This document shows, piece by piece, positions 1-7,856 of a DNA stretch of 31,648 nt. Source of the stretch: Aureococcus anophagefferens (lineage: Eukaryota; Sar; Pelagophyceae; Pelagomonadales; Pelagomonadaceae); contig NW_008705582.1 in NCBI RefSeq assembly GCF_000186865.1, positions 7,006 to 38,653 on the forward strand, read 5' to 3'. A program made the position numbers and the translations under genes. Each line of letters opens with the position of its first letter. The stretch's first letter is position 1. The notes under the pieces are model-generated. The model ran no database searches, was not told the DNA's origin, and worked only from the letters and a program-made list of their open reading frames with translations.

Positions 1-182
1 GGTTTGGGACGTCCCGACCAACTTTGAAATTCTCTAGCTCGGCCAAATCGAAGTCGAATCGGCTGATTTTTGGACGAATCGATTGCTCTCGTCAAGTTCT
101 CGAAGCACAGCCGAAGAGTCCGGCGCAATTTGTTCAATTACGCTCACATTGAAGTCGGTTTGAAGATTTGATTTCCACACAG
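1..182 (-). mobile_element. Introner family A, copy 1 (intron of the EF-hand gene, left end cut off)
   Basis: AT-richer block ending in CACACAG at 176-182. On the minus strand it begins CTGTGTGGAAATC, the terminal repeat seen in other family A copies. The target-site copy at 183-190 reads GTCGCGCC on the minus strand, so the intron starts GT at 190. The other end, about 20 bp judging from other copies, lies off the left edge. The body contains the family core (TGATTTTTGGACGAATCGAT region at 62-84). It lies in sense orientation relative to the gene. Confidence 0.9.
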
Positions 183-190
183 GGCGCGAC

Positions 191-1006
191 GCCGCACGCC
201 GTCTTCGCGCGGCGCGTCGCGGACCGGCGCTCCGCGGCGCGGCGCTCGCGGTCGCGGTAGTTGGACGCGCGCACCTCCTCGAGGTGGCGCGTGCGGCGCC
301 GCTGGTCGAAGCCGAGCTGGAAGAAGGTCCGTAAAAACTCCGCGCCGTCGACGAAGCCGTCGCCCGACGCGTCGAAGATGGACACGACGGCGCCGAGCTG
401 CTTCGGCGTGAAGGTCACGTGGAAGCAGCGCTTGAGCTGGTCCTCGAAGACGGCGGGGTGCATCTCCGCGCCCTGGAAGCCCGTCAGGGGCATCGCGTCC
501 GTGTTGTCGGCGTCGTAGTGCTCCGCCGCCGCGCAGATCCGCCGCCGCGCGACGAGCATGTCCTCGTCGGAGAAGTTGGCGTCGTAGCGCGCGTCCATGG
601 CCTTGCGCTTGGCGCGCGCCGCGGCCTCCTGCTTCCGGACCTCCTTGGCCGCGCGCGCGGCCTTGGCGTCGCGCGCCGCGCGGTCGCCGTCGGCCTTGAT
701 CGCGAAGCTCCGGGAAAAGAAGGTCTTCATGAACTCGGCGCCGTCGATGGTGCCGCCGCCATCATTATCAAAGCAGGCGAGGAGCGCGTAGGCCTCGGGC
801 TCGCTGAGGCGCAGGCTCGGGAAGGCGCGCTGGAGCTGCTGCTGGAACGACGCGGCGTTCATCGACGCGCCGTCGAAGGCGCGCAGGGACTGCTTGTCGC
901 GCACCGAGTCGTAGCGGAGCGCCGCCTGCTCGAGCTTCGCCATGGCGGACCGGAGCACGGGGTCCGCCTCCTCCTCCGGCGCATCCGGCGGCGCGGCGTC
1001 GGCCAT
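191..1006 (-). CDS. Two-EF-hand calcium-binding protein (3' part missing)
   Basis: This first exon encodes 272 residues and ends in phase 0 at an introner; the rest is beyond the window. Two canonical 12-residue EF-hand loops are visible, DNDGGGTIDGAE (about 80-91) and DASGDGFVDGAE (about 212-223), each followed by a hydrophobic/Phe-rich helix. Between them is a charged Ala/Arg/Lys coiled-coil stretch (about 105-140). Similar helix-before-loop patterns (VRDKQSLRAFDGASM; DADNTDAMPLTGFQGAEM) suggest two further degenerate EF-hands, giving two pairs. The role is probably calcium sensing; no enzymatic domain is seen in the visible part. The start is the first ATG of the open frame, 69 bp from the stop codon of the next minus-strand gene. 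Reading through the intron would add the tail CVEIKSSN and then stop. No specific orthologue is recognised. Confidence 0.85.
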
Positions 1007-1074
1007 TCTAGCGTTAGGGGCAGCCTCGGTTCATAAATCTCGCGCGGTTCAAGTTCGTCTCTTTTTGAAGAAAA

Positions 1075-1818
1075 TTAGTGGACGCGCGCGCGGACCGGGG
1101 GCCGGTCGTCGTCGGAGTCGTAGGCGGCGTGCTTCGGCGCCTGGCGCCGGTGGAGCGTCGGGTGGGCCGGCGCGCTCCCGCCGTCGGACGACGCGCCGTC
1201 GGAGGACTCGTCGCCGCTCGACGAGGCCTCCGCCGGCGCGTCGCGGGCCGTCTCGTAGTCCTGGGTTTCGTCGTAGTCGCTGTCGCGCACGGTGACGCAG
1301 GTCAGGCACGCGCAGAGCGCCGCCGCGAAGAGCAGGAGCAGCGTCCTCGCGAGGTAGTCGTCGGCGGCCGCGCGCCAGGTCCAGGCGTAGGCGACGCGCA
1401 CGGCCGGCGCGAAGCGGCTCGGCTCCGGCTCGCCGCCCCGGCGCGCGAAGTCGTCGCCGCCGTAGGCGCCCGTCGCGGCCGCGGCGACGATTGCCGCGCC
1501 GTCGTGCGTCAGCGCGACGTCGACGCGCGACAGGCGGCGGCCGTTTCCGTCCTGGAAGGGGAGCCAGGAAACCGCGACGCCCGGCGCGAAGGCGAGGCGC
1601 AGCTCGCTCGCCGCGCCGCCCACGCCCGGCGGCAGCGGCACGCCGCGCAGCAGCGGCGCCGACGTCTCGCGGAAGTTGGGCGCCGACGGCGAGACGACGT
1701 CGATCCACTCCGTCTCGACGCCGCCGCCGCGGCTCTTCGCGCGCACGCGCACGCGGTCGCCGTAGTCGTAGGCGGCGGCCGCGCGCCAGGCCAGCGCCGC
1801 GACCGCGAGGCGCATCAT
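1075..1818 (-). CDS. Single-pass (type I) membrane protein of unknown function
   Basis: An uninterrupted 247-residue protein. Residues 1-16 form a short hydrophobic Ala-rich signal peptide (MMRLAVAALAWRAAAA). A lumenal or extracellular domain of about 140 residues follows, beginning YDYGDRVRV. There is one transmembrane helix at about 159-177 (LLLLFAAALCACLTCV), then a cytosolic tail of about 70 residues rich in Asp/Glu/Ser (DSDYDETQDYE, SSSGDESSDGASSDGGS) that looks like a casein-kinase-2-type acidic tail. I do not recognise the family. The YDYGD start is faintly like lumenal domains of endomembrane proteins, but this is not enough to name it. The gene is transcribed divergently from the sulfotransferase gene at 1907, with only 88 bp between the two ATGs. 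Confidence 0.75.
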   Translation of the reverse strand: MMRLAVAALAWRAAAAYDYGDRVRVRAKSRGGGVETEWIDVVSPSAPNFRETSAPLLRGVPLPPGVGGAASELRLAFAPGVAVSWLPFQDGNGRRLSRVDVALTHDGAAIVAAAATGAYGGDDFARRGGEPEPSRFAPAVRVAYAWTWRAAADDYLARTLLLLFAAALCACLTCVTVRDSDYDETQDYETARDAPAEASSSGDESSDGASSDGGSAPAHPTLHRRQAPKHAAYDSDDDRPPVRARVH

Positions 1819-1906
1819 ATCGTTGTGGCAGAAAAAAACCTTTTCTTGAAGACTTCAAGAAAAGCTGTGACAATCGCACGGCCTCCTCGCACACACCTCA
1901 TCGTCC
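1819..1906. promoter_or_regulatory. Short divergent promoter with a 23-bp palindrome
   Basis: These 88 bp separate two divergently transcribed start codons. At 1841-1863 there is a palindrome whose 11-bp arms, TTTTCTTGAAG and CTTCAAGAAAA, flank a single central base. The arms contain alternating TTC and GAA triplets resembling heat-shock-element half-sites, although the central spacing is 3 rather than 2. It is the most AT-rich part of the gap. A role as a shared binding site or core promoter is inferred. Confidence 0.5.
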
Positions 1907-4513
1907 ATGAGCCGCTCCGTCGTCGTCGTCGTCGCGTGGTGGCTGGCGTCGCCGGCCGCCGCGAAGCGGTGGCGCGCGCCGGAGCGCGAGCCGGGGCTGC
2001 CCCTGGCGCTGGTCGTGGGGCTGCCGAAGATGGTCTCCCCCCGGCGTCTCCGCGCGGTGGCGTCTCGCACATACCGCGCGCGCGCAGGGCACGACGTCGC
2101 TGCGCAACTACTTCCACTGCAGCGGCTACCGCGCGTCCCACATGGCCTGCAGCAACGGCCCCCACTGCGGCGCGTGCGTGAGCGAGTTCGCCGCCGCGGT
2201 CGGCAAGCTCGGCGCAGGGCCACGAAACGGTGATTCAACGTCGCTTCAACGTGGGTGTTCCGCGCGCGCGTGATCCAGAAAAGCATCCACGCTTCGAGAG
2301 CGCTCCGAGAGATGATCGCTCGTCCAAGAATCGGCCGAAACGAGTGGAAACCGGCCGAGATAGGAGCCTTGGGAATTCCGCACCCTTCTGCGGCCCAGGC
2401 TCGGCGTCCGCCGCGGGCCGGACGCGCTCGGCGACCAGACGCGGCTCTTCCGCAAGCTCTGCGGCGACTTTGACGCGTTCACGCAGCTCGACAGCGTGAC
2501 GACGACGGGCTGCGTCGCGCCCCAGGTGTCGCACCTCGCGGCGCTCGTGAAAGCGCTGCCGTCCGCGTGCTTCGTGCTCAACACGCGGCCGCTCGACGCG
2601 TGGCTCGCGTCCGTGCGCGCGCACGTGACGGCGCACCGCTACGCGAACTGGTCCATGTACGACCGCATGGTGGCCAACTGCCCCGTGCACCCGCGCAACG
2701 GCGCGGGCCTCGCGGCGTGGGCGGCGCGCCACGTCGAGCGCGCGACGGCGCTCGTGGAGCGCGCGCGGTGCGGCGTCGTCGTCGACATCGAGGGCGACGT
2801 CAGGGCCGTCGGCGCGCGCCTCGCGGCGAAGCTCAACGGCACGCACGCGCGCTGCTGGGGCCAGGCGAACGCGCGGCCGCGGCCGCCGGCGCCCGCGCGG
2901 CGCCGCCTCGCGGCCGCCGCCGCCGGCGGCCGGCGGGCTGGCGCGCGCTCGCGCCGCCGGGGACCGTCGACGGGACCTGCACCTTCGCGTTCCGCGCCGG
3001 CCTCGGCCCCGGCGGGCCCGGCCCGCGGCTCGACGTCGCCTTCGACGGCGGAGCCGCGAGCTTCGAGTACGGCGCCGCGGTCGACGACGCGCGCTTCGCG
3101 GCGCGGCCCCGGCTCTGCCGCTACCGCGGCGCGCCGGCGAGCGGCGCCGTCGCGCTGCTCAGCGTCGCGAGCGACCTGGGCTACCTCTTCTTCCACTGGC
3201 CCTACGTCGTCAACGCCGCGGCGTACGCGGCGCGGTTCGGCCTCGCGTTCCACCTCTGGGTCGGCGAGCTGCCCGCGGCGCTCGCGGCGTCCGCGGGGCC
3301 GATCTGTTTGCGGTCGCGGTGGCGCGAGGGCGCCGGCTTCGGCGGGCCGAACTCGAACCACTACAACAAGGTCCTCGCCGCCGCGGCGCTTTTAGACCGG
3401 CCCGGCGTGCCCGGCGTCCTCTTCCGGGACGTCGACATGTTCGCGCCGGCGGGCGGCGGCGGCGCGCGCGACCCCCGCGACCTCCACGAGCACGGCCGCG
3501 TCGACGCCGCGTTCCCCTGCACGTCCAAGATCGACCGCGCCGCGCCGCGACGGAAGCGCGGCGGTCCCCCGCGGGGCTTCCGCCTCAAGAGCACGAAGTT
3601 CTACCTCCGGCGCGGCGGCGCCGCGCGCGCGCGCGCCCGCGCGGGCCATCGACGCGCGAAACGGCCTCGTCCCGCGACGCTCCGGACCGCGCGGTCTCGG
3701 CCGACGTTCGGACGGATCGTCTTCCCTCGGCGAGCGCTTCTCAGACGGCGACAGACGCATGTCGAAACCGAAGACGTGCCTATTGAAGTCGAATGATTTG
3801 CGGTTCCCGCGCAGGCGCTCCTCGACGGCTGGCTCGACGCGCGCTGCGGCGCCAAGGACCAGATCGCGCCTGGGCCGAATTCAAATCTTCAACTCGACTT
3901 CAATGTGAGCGTACGCGACAGTTTCGACGCAACCTCTTCGGCTGTGCTTCGAGAACTCGACGAGAGCGATCGATTCGTCCAAAAATCAGCCGAATCGACT
4001 TCGATGTGACCGAGCTAGAGAATTCTCAAGTTTGGTCAGGACCACCCAAACGAGTGGTTGAATTCGGCACAGGATCGCGCTCTGGTACGCGGTCTACGCG
4101 CTGGCCAGGGAGCGGGGCTGCCTGACCTACGACCCGGCGGCGCTCGTGAACATGACCTACGCGGACGCGCGCGTCGGCCCGCGCCGCGGCGGTCCGCGCG
4201 CGCGCGGCGAGCGACCCGCGGCGGCCGCAGGTACCACACGGAGCGGCCGAGCCTGAACTACGTCTTCCGCCGCTGCGCGGCCTTCCGCTTCGCCTGCGGC
4301 CGCCAGTTCGTCATGCCGGAGGTGGTCCACGAGGGCCACACGCCCCGGGCGGACGGCGCCAACGTGTCCGTCGGCGGCGTCCCGCTCGCGTTCGCGCCGC
4401 GCCGCGACGGCGCGCCGCTCCTCGACGGCGCCTACCGGGCCCACCTCGGCCTCGACGCCCTCGACATGGCGGCGCTCTACGGCGCGGGCGCCGACCTGCC
4501 GGGGGGGAGCTAA
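1907..4513 (+). CDS. Sulfotransferase-glycosyltransferase fusion protein
   Basis: Reconstructed exons: 1907-2032, 2088-2206, 2399 to about 3650, 3815-3861, 4073-4168 and 4231-4513. The N-terminus is a secretory signal (VVVVVAWWLASPAAA). A sulfotransferase P-loop, GLPKM|GTTSLRNYF, is rejoined across a 55-bp GT-AG intron. The PAPS 3'-phosphate motif appears as FVLNTRPLDAWLASV. The second half is a GT-A-like domain with FHWPYVVNAAAY, NHYNKVLAAAALL, a DxD motif in LFRDVDMF, KSTKFYL and KDQIALWYAVYALA. The reading frame changes between about 2870 and 2940 in a G/C-only stretch without any AG, so a draft indel is more likely than an intron. No in-frame ATG begins a separate second gene before 3438, which favours a fusion. 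The 4169-4230 intron is GC-AG. Likely a Golgi enzyme acting on sulfated glycans. Confidence 0.7.
2215..2398 (+). mobile_element. Introner family B, copy 1
   Basis: The element begins CAGGGCCACG and ends CGGCCCAG. A perfect 8-bp target-site duplication, GCTCGGCG, lies at 2207-2214 and 2399-2406. The intron is 2207-2398 (GC-AG), and splicing restores the frame at Lys-Leu-Gly-Val. The body carries GATTCAACGTCGCTTCAACG and the core around TCGTCCAAGAATCGGCCG. It is in sense orientation with the host gene. The termini have diverged from the GGCAGGACAAGAGAG repeat of other B copies. Confidence 0.9.
3650..3814 (-). mobile_element. Decayed family A introner (intron, left boundary uncertain)
   Basis: This intron of the sulfotransferase-GT gene ends in CGCGCAG at 3814. 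From 3698 to the end it can be aligned by eye with copy 1 in the same orientation and nearly the same length (117 versus 123 bp). Matching landmarks are CGGCCGACGTTCGGACGGATCG, split here as CGGCCGACG and GGACGGATCG, then CTCGGCGAGCGCTTCTC, and ATTGAAGTCG near the 3' end. AT positions have largely become GC. The 5' boundary lies in a CG-only tract between about 3606 and 3655 and is not resolved. It is an antisense insertion. Confidence 0.6.
3870..4072 (+). mobile_element. Introner family A, copy 2
   Basis: The terminal repeats are CTGGGCCGAATTCAA and TTGAATTCGGCACAG (one mismatch as inverted repeats). A perfect 8-bp target-site duplication, GATCGCGC, lies at 3862-3869 and 4073-4080. Exact removal at the duplication restores Asp-Gln-Ile-Ala-Leu-Trp but gives a GA-AG intron. 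A GC-AG alternative starting at 3868 keeps the frame and adds two residues (Ile-Ala). It is in sense orientation with the host gene. Confidence 0.92.
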
Positions 4514-4603
4514 GGCCGGCGGCCGGGGGCGAGGCGTCCGAGGAGGCGTCCGACGCGTACGCGCACCGCAAGCCCCGGCGAGTTGCCACAACTGTAGGCA
4601 ACG

Positions 4604-5318
4604 ATGGCAGCTCAAATCTCTGCCTCAGCATCACCCGACGCAGCTCAAATCGCGGCATCACCGGGCGGCGCCGTCGAGGACGCGGCCCTCGCGGACTACG
4701 AGAGCGAGATGCGCGCGTCCCGCGAGGAACTCCTCAAGAAGATCGCGCGGTCGTCCGAGGACATCGCCGGCCGCTGCCGCGACGCCATGGAGCAGTCCAA
4801 GGAGAACGTGTCCGCGAGCCTCTTCGACGACGAGGAGCGGGCGCGCGTCGTCGAGGCCTACGCGGCCAAGCTCAAGGCGAGCCGCGAGGAGATGGTCGCC
4901 AAGGTCGAGGCGCAGCAGGCCGAGGAGCGGCGGCGGCTCGTCGAGGACCTCAAGGCCGACGTGTCCGGCGTCGTCGACGACGTCGTCGCGGGCCTGCGCG
5001 ACGACCTCGCGGGCGCCTACGCGGCGCGCGAGGCCGCGGCGCGCGAGGCGCGCGAGGCCTCCGCCAAGGCCGCGCTCGACGCGCACGCGGCCGAGGTCCA
5101 GGACTTCAACCGGCGGCAGCTGGCCGAGCTCCGCGACGCGATGGCGCGGCACCGCGACGACGCGCTCGCGCGCTACGAGCGCGACATGGCGGCCTTCCGC
5201 GACGACCAGCTCGCGGAGCTCGGACCTCCAGGGCGCGGCCTACGACACGGACGACGGCGACCTCGACGACCGCGCCGCGCGCGCGGCGCGCGGCGCCTCT
5301 AGCCCCTACGACGCGTGA
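4604..5318 (+). CDS. Coiled-coil protein with an apparent 1-base frameshift near its end
   Basis: The protein starts MAAQISASASPDAAQ and is a nearly continuous charged helix from about residue 25 to 205 (Glu/Arg/Lys/Ala heptad-like, for example EEMVAKVEAQQAEERRRL), so an extended coiled coil is expected. No transmembrane segment or catalytic motif is seen. In the continuous frame it ends at 5302 with an Arg-rich tail (GRRRPRRPRRARGARR). If one G is removed at about 5221, it instead ends at 5318 with an acidic tail (DTDDGDLDDRAARAARG) in the usual local codon style. I favour the second reading, which implies a draft insertion error or a fresh mutation. The gene begins 90 bp after the preceding plus-strand stop. 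The family is not recognised; a cytoskeletal or scaffold role would be a guess. Confidence 0.7.
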
Positions 5319-5781
5319 GGCCGGGGACGCGCGCCGGAGGAGGGGGCGTAAGGCGGACCTGTTTTGCTTTTGGTTTCGTGGTTTCGAACGGCGGAGGGGA
5401 CGCGGTAACGGCCATCGCGGTCCATGGGTTTCGCTCTTCGAACCGCTGGCTGGGCGAAATGATTTTGACGCCGCCGTGCCACGATCGGGTAGATTGGACC
5501 GACAAGTACGCGTTGCGAAGTTGCACCCTTCAAGAAAACTACCTAAGGTGGTCCAAGCCAAAGGTGCACACTCAAGGAATTCAAAGCTCTTGCGAGGTGT
5601 GCTCTCGATCAAACCGCAGTCGATCGGGCCCTCCTGGTGCGTGCCGCGGCGCGCGACGCTCGCCCGCGCGCCCCGGTCCGCGCGCGCGACGCGCCCCCGA
5701 GGCCGCGCGCGCGCCCGAAACCCGCGACGCGTCGCGCCTCCCCGCGATATTTCAAATCCCCCGCAGATCTTCAAACTCGCC
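5319..5781 (+). promoter_or_regulatory. 463-bp intergenic region upstream of RPA1
   Basis: Between the coiled-coil gene and the RPA1 ATG. The section 5360-5620 is clearly lower in GC than the flanks. It includes TTCAAGAAAAC at about 5528, which resembles one arm of the palindrome at 1841. Short open frames on both strands have no recognisable domain and atypical codon use. I see no RNA gene, repeat or introner here. It most likely holds the 3' UTR of one gene and the promoter and 5' UTR of RPA1. Confidence 0.4.
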
Positions 5782-7771
5782 ATGGAGAAGCTCACGGTGG
5801 GCGGCGTGTCGTCGGTGCTCGGCACGGACGGCGGCTCCGACGCGGGCGACGTCGTGCTCCAGGTCCTCGACGTCAAGCCCCTCGGCGAGGGCAAGAGGCG
5901 CGCGCGGCTCTCGCTGAGCGACGGCGCGCAGTGGACGCTCGCCATGGCCGCGACGCAGTGCTTCGACAAGGTCACGGAGCTCGTCGAGGCCCACGCCCTC
6001 ATCCGGCTCACCAAGTACTCCGTCTCCGAGAACGGCACCAAGAAGTTCGTCATCGTCCTCGGCTTCGACGTCGTCGAAAACGGCGCCGCCGTCGGCGCGC
6101 GGCTCGGCGCGCCCCAGGAGTTCGGCGCGGGCGGCGCGACGCCCAAGAAGCCCTACGGCGCGTCCAACGGCGCGACGACGCCGGCGACGGTCCAGGCGTC
6201 CTGCGCGCGCGGCCCCATCAGCGTGAACCACGGCGACGTCAAGACGGTGCCCGTCGCGTCGTTGAACCCGTACATGAACCGGTGGACGCTCAAGGCCAAG
6301 GTCGCCGTCAAGAACGATATTGTCTCCTGGTCCAACGCGCGCGGCGACGGCACGCTCTTCAAGGTCACGCTCGCGGACGCGGACGGCGAGGAGATCGAGG
6401 CGGTCTTCTTTAAAGAAGCGTGCGCCAAGTACCACGCGGCGCTCGTCGAGGGCGGCGTCTACTACTTCTCCGGCGGCAAGGTCAAGCCGTCGAACCCGCG
6501 CTACAGCGCGACCAAGTGCGGCTACGAGGTCACCTTCGACATGGCGTCGAAGATCGAGGCGTGCGCGGACGCGTCCGGCATCGGCCTGTGTGGAAATCAA
6601 TTCTTCAACCCGACTTCAATGTGCCCGTATTTGAAAGCTTCGACGCGAGCGCTTCGGCTGTGCTTCGAGAACTCGACGAGAGCAATCGATTCGTCCAAAA
6701 ATCAGCCGAATCGACTTCGATTTGACCGAGCTCGAGAGGTTTGAAGTTTTTGCTGGACAGGGCGTTCCACTGGTTGATTTCCACACAGGCATCGGCGGCA
6801 CCAAGTACGACTTCGTCAAGATCTCCGCGCTCGAGCAGGCCGACGAGGGCCAGGTCATCGACGTCCTCGCCGTCGTCAAGACCGCCGAGGACTGCGCCGA
6901 GGTCGTCTCCCAGAAATTGGGCGGCAAGACGCTCACGAAGCGCGACGTCACGTTGGTCGACGCGTCGGGCGTCGACGTGCGGCTCACGCTCTGGGGCGAG
7001 CGCGCGAAGCAGGACCAGTTCGCGGCGGCGCCCGTCGTCGCGCTCAAGGGCGTCAAGGTCTCCGAGTACCAGGGCACGAAGTCGCTCGGCTTCCTCCGGT
7101 CGTCGCGCGTCGCCTTCGAGCCCGAGGACGCGGCGGGCTACGAGGAGCTCAAGGCCTGGTGGGCCAACGGCGGCGCGTCGGCCGCGTCGACGTCGCTGTC
7201 GCGCGTGTCCAACGCCGGCGGCGGCCTCAAGGGCGAGAAGTTCGCGGACCGCCGGGGCCTGCAGGACCTCAAGGACGACGCGCGCTTCGGCCAGGGCGAC
7301 AAGCCCGACTACGCGACCTTCAAGGCGACGCTCATGAAGGTCAAGGAGGACCGCCTCTGGTACGAGTCCTGCGGCGACGGCTGCCAGAAGAAGGTCACGC
7401 AGGGCACGGACGGCACGTACTCGTGCGAGAAGTGCGGCACGACCAAGGAGGAGTGCGAGCGCCGCTACATCGTCTCCTGCTGCTTCGTCGACGCCTCCGG
7501 CAGCTCCTGGGTCTCCGCCTTCAACGACGCGGGCCTCGTCCTCTTCGACGACGTGTCCGCCAACGACCTCGCGGCGATGAAGGACGGCTCCGAGGCCGAC
7601 TTCGAGGCCTTCCTCAAAACGACGGCCTACTTCGGCGACTACCTCGTCCGCGTCCGCGCGAAGACGGAGACGTGGAACGACCAGTCCCGCGTCAAGACGT
7701 CCGTCGTCAACATCGCGCGCCTCGACTACGCGGCCGAGTCCCGGAGCCTCCTCGCGGCCCTCGCGGCCTAG
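5782..7771 (+). CDS. RPA1: Replication protein A 70-kDa subunit (RPA1)
   Basis: Exons 5782-6577 and 6789-7771 join to 592 residues, close to human RPA70 (616). RPA is the heterotrimer that coats nuclear single-stranded DNA in replication, repair and checkpoint signalling. Domains in order are: N-terminal OB fold about 1-105; linker about 105-155; DBD-A from about 156 (SLNPYMNRWTLKAKVAVKND); DBD-B about 270-385 (VTLVDASGVDVRLTLWGE); and DBD-C about 425-592. DBD-C has the zinc ribbon, with Cys pairs in CGDGCQKK and CEKCGTT, and the following RRYIVSCCFVD strand. The single intron is a family A introner between residues Gly265 and Ile266, and splicing gives a seamless DBD-A/B junction. The ATG at 5782 matches the expected N-terminal OB start (EKLTVGGVSSVL). 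The gene is convergent with the U-box gene, with 85 bp between stop codons. Confidence 0.95.
6586..6788 (+). mobile_element. Introner family A, copy 3 (in RPA1)
   Basis: The 14-bp terminal inverted repeats are perfect: CTGTGTGGAAATCA and TGATTTCCACACAG. The 8-bp target-site duplication GCATCGGC is perfect (6578-6585 and 6789-6796). The intron is 6578-6788, beginning GC inside the upstream duplication and ending in the element's CAG. Spliced codons read Ser-Gly-Ile-Gly-Gly-Thr as expected for RPA70. It is in sense orientation. With intact repeats and duplication, this is the cleanest family A copy in the window. Confidence 0.96.
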
Positions 7772-7856
7772 AAGGGGCCCCGCCGCGCGAAAGAGCGCGT
7801 CCGTACTAAGCAGCGGACCGGAGTTCGGACGCGGCGTCGGTGGAGCGCTTTGGCGC

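Noticed and set aside
5319..5781. tRNA or other small RNA gene in the lower-GC region before RPA1
   Set aside because: TTCGAA-containing segments were checked by eye, but no A/B-box pair or cloverleaf could be formed.
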